A DNA stretch of 64,000 bases from an uncultured Alphaproteobacteria bacterium (GTDB taxonomy: Bacteria > Pseudomonadota > Alphaproteobacteria > UBA2966): positions 2,812,001 to 2,876,000 of the forward strand of contig OY282368.1 of the NCBI GenBank assembly GCA_958295725.1, written 5' to 3'. The translations under genes and the position numbers were made by a program. Below are positions 1-8,652 of this stretch, in pieces. A model generated the notes under the pieces. It was given only the letters and a program-made list of their open reading frames with translations. It was not told the DNA's origin and searched no databases. How positions within the stretch are numbered: the first letter of the stretch is position 1; each line of letters begins with the position of its first letter.

Positions 1-231
1 CGGCCCGCCGGCGAACGCCCAGTAGATCCACCAGCCGAAGAAGAACCACGTGATCGTGACCAAGGGGATCAGCATGGAGTTCTTCATCAGGGTGTGCATG
101 TGGTTCCGGCGCCGGCTCGCTCCCACCTCGTACATGCAGAAGCCGACGTGGATCAGGAACATCAGCGCGACCGTGATCCAGTAGTAGAATTCGGTGAATA
201 CCGTCGTTATCGCGGCGACATCTGTATCCAT
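1..231 (-). CDS. amt: Ammonium transporter, N-terminal part (cut by window edge)
   Basis: This is the first 77 codons of an Amt/MEP/Rh-family ammonium channel; the rest lies beyond base 1. The start is ATG at 231, preceded by a GGAG ribosome site. Visible features are a long first membrane helix (about residues 14-34, rich in F, W, I and L) ending in GFCMYEVG, the loop RRRNHMHTLMKN and the start of a second helix (WFFFGWWIYWAFAGG). The stretch matches the Amt subgroup that begins with a short acidic N-terminus. No glnK gene is visible upstream, where it would often be; instead there is the 46-bp tandem array. Family assignment is secure, the exact subgroup is not. Confidence 0.85.
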   Translation of the reverse strand, partial: MDTDVAAITTVFTEFYYWITVALMFLIHVGFCMYEVGASRRRNHMHTLMKNSMLIPLVTITWFFFGWWIYWAFAGGP

Positions 232-461
232 GAAGATTTCTCCGCGGGGCGCGGATGGAATCGCCGCCCGTCGCGCACCCCGCTCGCGCGACCGGGCGCG
301 GTGTCCGGTTTCAGTCCGGGATGCGTGTCGGGATGCTCGCCATGCCCGCCAGCTTTCTTCTCGGTATCGGTGGGCATGTTCTCCGATTCCGCGTCGGAAA
401 ACAAGTGTTCGTTTCGGGCGGCGGCCACGGCGGGCGTTCGCGGGCGGCCTTCGGAGCCGCG
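232..461. other. Upstream region of amt with no convincing gene
   Basis: This stretch separates amt from the tandem array. On the minus strand a 56-codon frame (ATG at 377, stop at 207) has a GGAG sequence before it and overlaps the amt start, but its composition (G, H, P, R, K rich) matches no family I know. It could be a leader peptide or chance. No clear sigma-70 promoter was found. Confidence 0.3.
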
Positions 462-491
462 AGCGCCTCCCGGCATTGCCGACAACCGCAC
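462..491 (-). repeat. Degenerate CRISPR repeat at the outer edge of the 46-bp array
   Basis: These 30 bases align without gaps to the last 30 bases of the 36-bp CRISPR repeat of this locus (plus-strand orientation), with 22 identities. All eight differences are transitions. The hairpin core GCC-4-GGC is kept; on the minus strand its loop reads GGGA, still a GNRA tetraloop. The element merges into the first 46-bp tandem unit. It looks like an old decayed repeat, perhaps the original distal end of the array. Confidence 0.5.
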
Positions 492-1828
492 AATCCGCAC
501 ACCCTCCGGGGGGACAGGCGCGGCGCGGCGGTCCGCACAATCCGCACACCCTTTGGGGGCCAGGCGCGGCGCGGCGATCCGCACAATCCGCACACCCTTT
601 GGGGGATAGGCGCGGCGCGGCGGTCCGCACAATCCGCACACCCTTTGGGGGATAGGCGCGGCGCGGCGGTCCGCACAATCCGCACACCCTTCGGGGGAGG
701 GGCGCGGCGCGGTGATCCGCACAATCCGCACACCCTTCGGAGGACGGGCGCGGCGCGGCGACCCGCACAATCCGCACACCCTTCGGGGGAGGGGCGCGGC
801 GCGGCGGTCCGCACGATCCGCACACCCTTTGGGGGACAGGCGCGGCGTGGCGGTTCGCACGATCCGCACACCCTCCGAGGGCAGGCGCGGCGCAGCGGTC
901 CGCACAATCCGCACACTCTTCGAGGAATGGACGCGGCGCGGCGATCCGCACAATCCGCACAACCTTCGGGGGAGAGGCGCGGCGCGGCGGTTCGCACAAT
1001 CCGCACACCCTTCAGGGAGAGGCGCGGCACGGCGATCCGCACAATCCGCACACCCTTCAGGGGGCAGGCGCGGCACGGCGATCCGCACAATCCGCACACC
1101 CTTTGGGGGGCAGGCGCGGCGCGGCGATCCGCACAATCCGCACACCCTTCGGGGGGCAGGCGCGGCGCGGCGATCCGCACGATCCGCACACCCTCCGGGG
1201 GGCAGGCGCGGCGCGGCGACCCGCACAATCCGCACACCCTTCAGGGACAGGCGCGGCGCGGCGACCCGCACAATCCGCACACCCTTTGGGGGGCAGGCGC
1301 GGCGTGGCGATCCGCACAATCCGCACACCCTTCGGGGGAGAGGCGCGGCATGGCGATCCGCACAATCCGCACACCCTTCGGAGGACGGGCACGGTGCGGC
1401 GGTCCGCACAATCCGCACACTCTTCGGGGAATGGACGCGGCGCGGCGATCCGCACAATCCGCACACCCTCCGGGGGGCAGGCGCGGCGCGGCGGTCCGCA
1501 CGATCCGTACACCCTTCGAAGGACAGGCGCGGCGCGGCGATCCGCACGATCCGCACACCCTTCGGAGGACGGGCACGGTGCGGCGGTTCGCACAATCCGC
1601 ACACCCTCCGGGGAGACAGGCACGGCGCGGCGATCCGCACAATCCGCACACCCTTCGGGGGGCAGGCGCGGCGCGGCGGTTCGCACAATCCGCACACCCT
1701 CCGGGGCCGCGAGCGCCTCCCGGCATTGCCGGCAACCGCACGATCCGCACACCCTTCGGGGGACAGGCGCGGCGCGACGGTCCGCACAATCCGCACACCC
1801 TTCGGAGGACAGGCGCGGTGCGGCGGAT
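486..1828. repeat. Tandem array, 29 units of about 46 bp, each with a small hairpin
   Basis: Units begin with CCGCACAATCCGCACA, continue with a short palindrome of the CCCTTCGGGG type, then a GC-rich tract GGCGCGGCGCGGCG. Spacing is 46 bp in most units (45 or 47 in a few, 55 in unit 27, which contains a degenerate CRISPR repeat). Units differ by scattered substitutions but have no unique spacers, so this is a minisatellite and not a CRISPR array. The palindrome stays pairable in every unit; one changes to CTC-TTC-GAG, a compensated pair change. The minus strand stays open in several frames across the array, but 46 is not a multiple of three, so a protein is unlikely. It ends 16 bp from the first CRISPR repeat. 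Confidence 0.9.
1712..1741 (-). repeat. Second degenerate CRISPR repeat, inside tandem unit 27
   Basis: This copy is nearly identical to the one at 462-491 and matches 21 of the last 30 bases of the CRISPR repeat, again with transitions only. The 12 or so bases to its left (CCGCGAGCG...) are shared with the first copy, so the two were duplicated with flank. It interrupts the regular 46-bp spacing two units before the array ends. Confidence 0.5.
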
Positions 1829-1844
1829 CCGACGGCTCGGTCCG

Positions 1845-4826
1845 GTGCTCAACGCCTTTCGGCATCACTGACAGTCGCACCCGCGGCGGCGGCGAGGGAG
1901 AGGCTGTCTCGCCCGGTGTGCTCAACGCCTTTCGGCATCACTGACAGTCGCACATCGAAAGCGGCGCGCCGCCGCGCGAATCGCGCTGCGTGCTCAACGC
2001 CTTTCGGCATCACTGACAGTCGCACGCAGCCGAGCACGTCAAGCACGCGATCAAGTGGATGTGCTCAACGCCTTTCGGCATCACTGACAGTCGCACCATG
2101 GGGGAGAACCCCGCGAGCGTCCTCCAATGGGAGTGCTCAACGCCTTTCGGCATCACTGACAGTCGCACAACCTCTTTGCCGAACCTGCGCGGCGGCGGGC
2201 CGCACGTGCTCAACGCCTTTCGGCATCACTGACAGTCGCACACGACCTCGGTGATCGCCAGCGGGTCCAGCCACGCGTGCTCAACGCCTTTCGGCATCAC
2301 TGACAGTCGCACACCAAAAGAAGCCGGAACCTGGGACTGGGATTCCAGTGCTCAACGCCTTTCGGCATCACTGACAGTCGCACCCGGACGGCCGGTTCGT
2401 CGTCCGCGCCGAGTGCATGTGCTCAACGCCTTTCGGCATCACTGACAGTCGCACATCACCACGACGTTGGATCCGTATTGGCGGAGTTGTGCTCAACGCC
2501 TTTCGGCATCACTGACAGTCGCACCATCGAGTTCTTGCGCGGCTTCATTTTTTTGCGTTTGTGCTCAACGCCTTTCGGCATCACTGACAGTCGCACACTC
2601 GATGAGCCGTTGGCGCCTGTCTTGCGGTACCGTGCTCAACGCCTTTCGGCATCACTGACAGTCGCACGCGAACGGCGCTGGCGGCCGCGGCCGAAATCCG
2701 CCTGTGCTCAACGCCTTTCGGCATCACTGACAGTCGCACATTGGTCGTGTCGCTCGCCCTGCTCGTATGACTGGCGTGCTCAACGCCTTTCGGCATCACT
2801 GACAGTCGCACGCTGCTGCGGGCCGCGCCTTCGCCGTCTTTGTGGTGTGCTCAACGCCTTTCGGCATCACTGACAGTCGCACCCGCCGTGAGTCTTGGTG
2901 AGAGGTAGATTTGCTGCACGTGCTCAACGCCTTTCGGCATCACTGACAGTCGCACGATGCCGCGAACAGGCTGACGATCGAGGCCACTGGGTGCTCAACG
3001 CCTTTCGGCATCACTGACAGTCGCACAGGAACAAGGATCGCCAGCTTCGGACCGATGCAAATGTGCTCAACGCCTTTCGGCATCACTGACAGTCGCACCG
3101 CCGGGGCCGATATTGTCGCCCACCATGGACAGATGTGCTCAACGCCTTTCGGCATCACTGACAGTCGCACGATGCGGCCGCTGGGCCGCGTCGCCGGGGC
3201 GCACCAGTGCTCAACGCCTTTCGGCATCACTGACAGTCGCACACAGATACGTCTACCCCAGCTGAAACCAATGTCGCGTGCTCAACGCCTTTCGGCATCA
3301 CTGACAGTCGCACCATGTCGTCCCATAGGACAGCCGTCCCGCTGGTCGGGTGCTCAACGCCTTTCGGCATCACTGACAGTCGCACCTCGCTCGGGACATA
3401 CCAGTAGTAGCAAAGCTGATTGTGCTCAACGCCTTTCGGCATCACTGACAGTCGCACTCGCCCACCGGAGCCTCCCATCTATCAGACAAGAATTGTGCTC
3501 AACGCCTTTCGGCATCACTGACAGTCGCACCGGCGCCGGGCGCGCTTGCACTCGGCGGCGTCGCAGGTGTGCTCAACGCCTTTCGGCATCACTGACAGTC
3601 GCACCCGCCAGCATCTCCGCGATGCTGTTCAGTGTTAGCGCGTGCTCAACGCCTTTCGGCATCACTGACAGTCGCACCTGTCCGGGTTCCTTCCGCCCAC
3701 GCCGCCGCCCGCATGTGCTCAACGCCTTTCGGCATCACTGACAGTCGCACCCCAAGTATCCGGCCGGTGTCGGCTTGGTCGAACTGTGCTCAACGCCTTT
3801 CGGCATCACTGACAGTCGCACTCGCCCGCGTAGTTCTCCGCGTTCTGTGACTGCTGGTGCTCAACGCCTTTCGGCATCACTGACAGTCGCACCGCGCACA
3901 TCGCCGATCTGGAATCCCGCGTCGGAATGTGCTCAACGCCTTTCGGCATCACTGACAGTCGCACAACAACCTGCAACCCTCGTTGGTCATGACGCAGATG
4001 TGCTCAACGCCTTTCGGCATCACTGACAGTCGCACACCGCCCGCCGTCGGCGAGATCGCGCGCATCACCGAGTGCTCAACGCCTTTCGGCATCACTGACA
4101 GTCGCACCCGAGGACGCCGCCCAGGTCCGGCTCTGGAGCTGAGTGCTCAACGCCTTTCGGCATCACTGACAGTCGCACACCGCCGCAGCCCGTCCACGAG
4201 CTCGCCCTCGCGCGTGCTCAACGCCTTTCGGCATCACTGACAGTCGCACGTCCCCGAGCCTTCGAGGGATGTGAGGAGATCGCTGTGCTCAACGCCTTTC
4301 GGCATCACTGACAGTCGCACGGATCGGAGCCGATCGCCCTGACTCGAGCGCCCGTGTGCTCAACGCCTTTCGGCATCACTGACAGTCGCACCAGGCGTCG
4401 GGCGCCATGTACGCGATCGAGCAGATGTGCTCAACGCCTTTCGGCATCACTGACAGTCGCACTACGTCATACCGCCACCCACGATCCGTCACGTAGCGCG
4501 TGCTCAACGCCTTTCGGCATCACTGACAGTCGCACGCAGATGTGCGACGAAAGCCGGCTGCAGCCGCAGAGGTGCTCAACGCCTTTCGGCATCACTGACA
4601 GTCGCACCCGGGGAAACACGGACGATCGAGGAGCCGATCGACAGAGTGCTCAACGCCTTTCGGCATCACTGACAGTCGCACAGGCACCAGCTCGGACACG
4701 CCCCAATCCTGGTCGTAGGGTGCTCAACGCCTTTCGGCATCACTGACAGTCGCACCTGCGACATGTGCGCGACTGCGGCCGCGACCATGCGTGCTCAACG
4801 CCTTTCGGCATCACTGACAGTCGCAC
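1845..4826 (-). CRISPR. CRISPR array, 42 repeats and 41 spacers
   Basis: The repeat is 36 bp; in window orientation it begins GTGCTCAACGCCTTTCGG and ends CTGACAGTCGCAC. All 42 copies I checked are identical, including both terminal ones. Repeats start every 71-74 bp, so spacers are about 35-38 bp and all different. The likely transcript is the minus strand: there the repeat holds a GCC-GAAA-GGC hairpin followed by GTTGAGCAC, which fits a Cas6 hairpin with an 8-nt 5' handle UUGAGCAC, and the array then runs in the same direction as cas2. On that reading the newest spacers are near 4755-4790 and the oldest near 1881-1917. Confidence 0.98.
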
Positions 4827-5076
4827 AGTATTGGTGTAACTGTCTGTTTTGGCGGAGAGAATAGCTTGGCATGTCATGCGCCTCCACCAACTCGTTACGC
4901 GTACGGCCCTGCTCACGGTCTTTACCTCATGAAAAGTGAGGGTGTTTCAGCCATGACGCGCCAGCAAGCATCTCTTGATAAGTCGTCCCGTGGAAGTCGT
5001 TGAAATCGGGGATGATCTCGACCTGTCGCCTCGTGTGGCCCTGTCCACCCGGCGGTGCCTGACGGCACGTCTGGCG
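4827..5076 (-). promoter_or_regulatory. Putative CRISPR leader between cas2 and the array
   Basis: These 250 bases between the cas2 stop and the first (newest) repeat are richer in A and T near the array than the flanking DNA, as leaders usually are. On the minus strand a TATTCT box lies about 30 bases before the first repeat, and an 11-bp palindrome GCATGACATGC lies just upstream. No IHF consensus site was found. No gene is evident here. Confidence 0.6.
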
Positions 5077-5361
5077 TTACACGATATCGAAGCGCGGCGG
5101 CGGGTCGGTCCATCGTTTTCCCTTGGTCCGCTCCATGACCTCGCAGCGCGACGACAACCGGATCACGAGCAGGTCATCCTCTTCCCCCATCTCTTTCTCC
5201 AGTTCATGCCGCGCCTGTTCCATTTGCGTCCGCGTCAAGCGACATCGGAACAGGGAATACTGCAACCGCTCTCCATAACCGTTGACAATCCTGTGCACCC
5301 GTCGCCACCGCTTCGGGTCACGGATGTCATAGCTGAAAATGTACCAGTGTCGGCCGTTCAT
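5077..5361 (-). CDS. cas2: CRISPR adaptation protein Cas2
   Basis: This 94-aa protein is the small dimeric partner of Cas1 in spacer integration. It begins MNGRHWYIFSYDIRDPKRW, with the strand-1 YDI pattern and the conserved aspartate, continues with RVHRIVNGYGERLQYSLFRC, typical of Cas2, and ends with the acidic stretch EEDDLLVIRLSSRC. The length is normal. Its ATG overlaps the cas4-cas1 TGA (ATGA at 5358-5361). It is the last gene before the leader and array. Confidence 0.95.
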   Translation of the reverse strand: MNGRHWYIFSYDIRDPKRWRRVHRIVNGYGERLQYSLFRCRLTRTQMEQARHELEKEMGEEDDLLVIRLSSRCEVMERTKGKRWTDPPPRFDIV

Positions 5362-7043
5362 CCACGCAGGCGCATGCGGGCGAACAACCCTTCCTCGCCG
5401 CTCCATTCCTTTTCCAGCAGTCGCACCTCCAGTTCCATGGCCCGCGCATAGCTCAGGGAATAACCGAGCACCGGATGCTTCCAGGATTCCTGCTTGCGTT
5501 GCTCGAACAGGCTTATCGCCAGACGCCTGCCCTCGTCGGAAAGCCATACCTGCCTTTTGTTCACCACGAGATGTTCCGCGGTCCATTGCCGCCGGTTGAC
5601 CGACGCCGCCAGCGGCATATCCCACAGGGTGGTGCGGAAGAGTTCCATCAGGTCCAGCGCCAGCGGATGCGCAGCGGTGCGCGGCGCGTGGAAGAAACCA
5701 ATGGTGGAATCCAGACCCACGGCGATGATCGCGGCCATGACCTCCCGATACAGCAGACCATAGCCGAAGGACAAAGCCGCGTTGAAACCATCGCGCGGCG
5801 GGCGGCGGCTGCGCCCGGAGAACGCCATCGTCTTTTCCTCGGCGTCCAGCAGCAGGGCGAGCGCCGAGAAGTAGTTGCGGGCGGCGATGCCTTCGCAGCC
5901 GCGTAATGCGTCGGCGTCGGCGCACCGCTCTACCCTCCGAAGTTGGCCGCGCATGACGTTCAGGAACGCCTCCACGTCCGCGCGTACGTCCCGCACGCGC
6001 GACTGGCGAGCGATGAAGCGCGACTGATTTTCGATCTTGGCCTCCGCCAGGCGGCGCGCGAGACGCAGGCGCAAGGCGTCGTCCCGCAACGCCTGGTATT
6101 GCCGCAGGCGACGCTGTACGCCCGCCGGCGGCGCGACGCCGCCGATATACCAGCCGCCACCGCTGATCCAGTGCACGGCAACGTCGTTGGCAACAGCGAA
6201 ACGGATTGCCTGCGAGGTGATCTGCGCGTTGCCGTGCAGGATCACGGCGCCGACGTCCATGCCGGGAAATTTCTTCTCTTCGCCACCGGAATCCCGCACC
6301 ACGAATTGCAGGCCGGCGCGCCCGACCCGCGCGTCCGGGTCCACGACATGCAGAACGCGGCGCGCGTCGTCCTTCGGAAAGAGGCGGCGCGGCTTCGAGC
6401 CGCGCGTTGGCTCGTCGGAATCGCCGACCGCGGCGGCCAGACGGGACTCCTCGGGCAGGCACACCGGCGCGAGCGAGCATTTGGCGCACAGGTTTTCGTT
6501 GTCCGTCACCGGCGGACGCTCCAGCGAAAGCGACAGCTCCCGTGCCCGGGCGACGGCGTGCCGCAGACGCTCGCGGGCGTCGCCGTCCACGGCCACGCGC
6601 ACCGTCCTGTTATCAGCATGATAGCGCACGCGCCCTTCCGCCACCGGCCTGCCGAAGTGCTCGGACAGGAGAACGGCATAGGCGGTGACCTGGAGCTTGT
6701 CGGTTGCCCAAGCGTCGTCGCCTCTGGAACGGCCCTTCTTGTGTTCTATGGCGACGAGTTGGCCGTCTCGGTAGCGGGCGAAATCCACCTTGCCGCGAAT
6801 GCCCCAAGCATCGCTGGCGAGTTCCAGACTCCGCCACTCGCGGTTCCTGTCCACCTCGGCTTCGTGCAGGGTGCGCCCGGCGTGAACGCGGTGGTCGGCG
6901 ACACGAATTTCCTCGACTTCCTCCAGATAGAACAGGCGCTCGCAATAGGCCAGCGCATGCAACGCCATGACACGGACGAGCGGACTGTCATCGCCGTCGT
7001 CGGGTGGGGCGATGGAAGCGCCGTCCGTCGAGAGGTCCGTCAT
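5358..7043 (-). CDS. cas4-cas1: Fused Cas4-Cas1 adaptation nuclease/integrase
   Basis: This 561-aa fusion joins a Cas4 nuclease (residues about 20-200), which trims prespacers and selects for a PAM, to the Cas1 integrase (about 225-560). Cas4 shows one cysteine near residue 34 (YCERLFYL), the RecB-type D87...E100-H-K102 motif and the C-terminal cluster CAKCSLAPVC (186-195) for an Fe-S cluster. Cas1 shows the catalytic E384 (CEGIAARNYF), H452 (GFFHAP) and D464 (ALDLMELFR). I chose the ATG at 7043, which overlaps the cas5 stop as ATGA; a TTG eight codons upstream is also open. The fusion is characteristic of the Myxococcus-type (I-MYXAN) and I-G systems. Confidence 0.95.
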   Translation of the reverse strand: MTDLSTDGASIAPPDDGDDSPLVRVMALHALAYCERLFYLEEVEEIRVADHRVHAGRTLHEAEVDRNREWRSLELASDAWGIRGKVDFARYRDGQLVAIEHKKGRSRGDDAWATDKLQVTAYAVLLSEHFGRPVAEGRVRYHADNRTVRVAVDGDARERLRHAVARARELSLSLERPPVTDNENLCAKCSLAPVCLPEESRLAAAVGDSDEPTRGSKPRRLFPKDDARRVLHVVDPDARVGRAGLQFVVRDSGGEEKKFPGMDVGAVILHGNAQITSQAIRFAVANDVAVHWISGGGWYIGGVAPPAGVQRRLRQYQALRDDALRLRLARRLAEAKIENQSRFIARQSRVRDVRADVEAFLNVMRGQLRRVERCADADALRGCEGIAARNYFSALALLLDAEEKTMAFSGRSRRPPRDGFNAALSFGYGLLYREVMAAIIAVGLDSTIGFFHAPRTAAHPLALDLMELFRTTLWDMPLAASVNRRQWTAEHLVVNKRQVWLSDEGRRLAISLFEQRKQESWKHPVLGYSLSYARAMELEVRLLEKEWSGEEGLFARMRLRG

Positions 7044-7720
7044 CGGGGAGCGACGGCGATCCAGCAATTGTCGGGCGGGTTACTGGCCAATTCTTCCGGC
7101 TCGCGGATATCGAAGTTGCGTACGGTTGGCAGGTTCGTCCGGTGATCGCTCCAGACCGGCATGGAAAGGAACCCCTTTTCGCACGGGGCCACGAAGCGTC
7201 CCCGTCCATGCGGACGGCCCACCGAAATTTCGTTGACCATATGCGAGGACTCGCCGAGGCATAGCGCGCCGTGCCGGGCGATTTCGCCACGTCGTTTCGG
7301 ATCGAGCGCCATGCGGATTCTGTCCGATAGCGGATGATCCGCTTGGGAATCGTTCACCCACACCCAGAATTCCAGGCCGAGCAACAATTCCTGATAATCG
7401 GGACGTCGGTCGGCGAGGGGATCGGCGTCTTTTTTGCTTTGGGCCACGCGGCGGAATTTTCGGAACACACGCCCTTTCTCGCGCCTTCTCCAAAGGGGCG
7501 CTGCCGTGTTTTCCGCGAGCGCGAGCGCGATGCACAAACCGGCGTGCCTGTTCTTGTCCTCGCGTTCGACGCCGACGAGGGAGAGCAACATGCCGTAGAC
7601 GGTAGAGGGCGGCGGCGCGGGATAGGTCTCCTGATACTCCCGCGCCCACATGGGGCGCAGGCCCGCCATCGGGACCTCCACCCGCAGGGCGAGGATATCT
7701 CTCGCCGCCGCGTCCGTCAC
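7040..7720 (-). CDS. cas5: Cas5 of the I-MYXAN system (DevS-like)
   Basis: Cas5 caps the 5' handle of the crRNA in Cascade. The 226-aa protein starts TDAAARDILALRVEVPMAGLRPMW after a GTG whose last bases overlap the cas7 stop (GTGA at 7717-7720). It contains the Cas5 hallmark PAPPPSTVYGMLLSLVG (about residues 34-50), where the family's conserved PST.GML segment contacts RNA. Size and order (directly after cas7) agree with devS of Myxococcus xanthus. An open frame continues upstream inside cas7 but is a shadow. Confidence 0.9.
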   Translation of the reverse strand: MTDAAARDILALRVEVPMAGLRPMWAREYQETYPAPPPSTVYGMLLSLVGVEREDKNRHAGLCIALALAENTAAPLWRRREKGRVFRKFRRVAQSKKDADPLADRRPDYQELLLGLEFWVWVNDSQADHPLSDRIRMALDPKRRGEIARHGALCLGESSHMVNEISVGRPHGRGRFVAPCEKGFLSMPVWSDHRTNLPTVRNFDIREPEELASNPPDNCWIAVAPR

Positions 7721-8652
7721 GGCGCCCGGCCGTTCAAACGCTCGACACACCTTGCAACCGCGTCCTTCACCCCGCCGGTCAGGATCGCCCCCTTCCACGG
7801 GCCCTCGTCGACGATCCGTCCGCCGGCGTCCGTTTTCATATCGCGCAACTCGGCGATGTCGACCGACGCGCCGACGATCAGTTCCTCGGGGTCGATGTCT
7901 CCGCCGAGCTTCCTTTCCAGGGAGCCGACACCGATGGCGCCGACTCCCTCGGGTGGTTCGAAGCAATACAGCATGCGCGGCGCGGGGTCGGTGGTCACGC
8001 GAAGGATGAGGATTTCCGGCGAATAGTCGGCGAAATAACGGGCATGCGCGCCGCCGACCCGCCTCAGACTGGCGAGACCGTTCAGCGTCGCGGAGATACG
8101 CCGGAGCTTTTCCCTGCCGTCGTGCGCGCTGTCGGTGTTGTTATCCGCCCGCCCCAGGGACTCCGGCGTCAAGGCGAATCCGAACTGATAGCGCGTATGG
8201 TGGACTTCCACCGAATACGGGATGGGATCGTCGCCTGTCACCGCCGGGTTGGAACCGGGAGAGGCGAAGTTGTGCATGACCTCGCCGGTCCATGGCGTGA
8301 TGGAAATGGCGCGGGTCACTTCCAGCGGCGCGCGCCGGCTGACGGTATCGTTGCTCGCGTGCATGAAACCGAGAACGTCGTCGTCCAGACGGGACGGCCA
8401 TTCATTTGGAGCGAACTCCCGATCTCCGTATTCGACCTTACGATGATCGCGCGTCCGCCGGTTCAGGGTTTCACCGTCCCGTTGCCAGCCGTCGCGCAGG
8501 GCGTAGCGAATCGCTTCCGCCGAGACGGTCGAGAACATATCGCCGTCGCGTATGATCTTCTGGAGGGTGTTGGTGTTCCCCTCGTTCTCGCCCCGGTTGT
8601 TGGAGAAGGTGCCCTCGTGCGTGAGCGCCATGCCGAAGATGTGCATTGTCAT
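7717..8652 (-). CDS. cas7: Cas7 backbone protein, DevR/Cst2 family
   Basis: Cas7 polymerises along the crRNA spacer. The 311-aa product begins MTMHIFGMALTHEGTFSNNR and continues GENEGNTNTLQKIIRDGDMFSTVSAEAIRYALR (residues about 20-52), the diagnostic N-terminus of the DevR family. The C-terminal half has GASVDIAELRDMKTDAGGRI, like other Cas7 palms. Its ATG overlaps the cas8 stop (ATGA). In M. xanthus the homologous devR is needed for normal fruiting-body sporulation; nothing here shows a developmental role. Confidence 0.93.
   Translation of the reverse strand: MTMHIFGMALTHEGTFSNNRGENEGNTNTLQKIIRDGDMFSTVSAEAIRYALRDGWQRDGETLNRRTRDHRKVEYGDREFAPNEWPSRLDDDVLGFMHASNDTVSRRAPLEVTRAISITPWTGEVMHNFASPGSNPAVTGDDPIPYSVEVHHTRYQFGFALTPESLGRADNNTDSAHDGREKLRRISATLNGLASLRRVGGAHARYFADYSPEILILRVTTDPAPRMLYCFEPPEGVGAIGVGSLERKLGGDIDPEELIVGASVDIAELRDMKTDAGGRIVDEGPWKGAILTGGVKDAVARCVERLNGRAP

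Noticed and set aside
207..1925. Long minus-strand frame rich in repeated CADCADRRAAP-type units across the tandem array
   Set aside because: The unit is 46 bp, not a multiple of three, and several frames on both strands stay open for the same distance because the repeat lacks stop codons. No start signal is evident.
1845..4800. Many frames repeating QRLSASLTVA or VRLSVMPKGVEH
   Set aside because: These are translations of the CRISPR repeat and change with each spacer.
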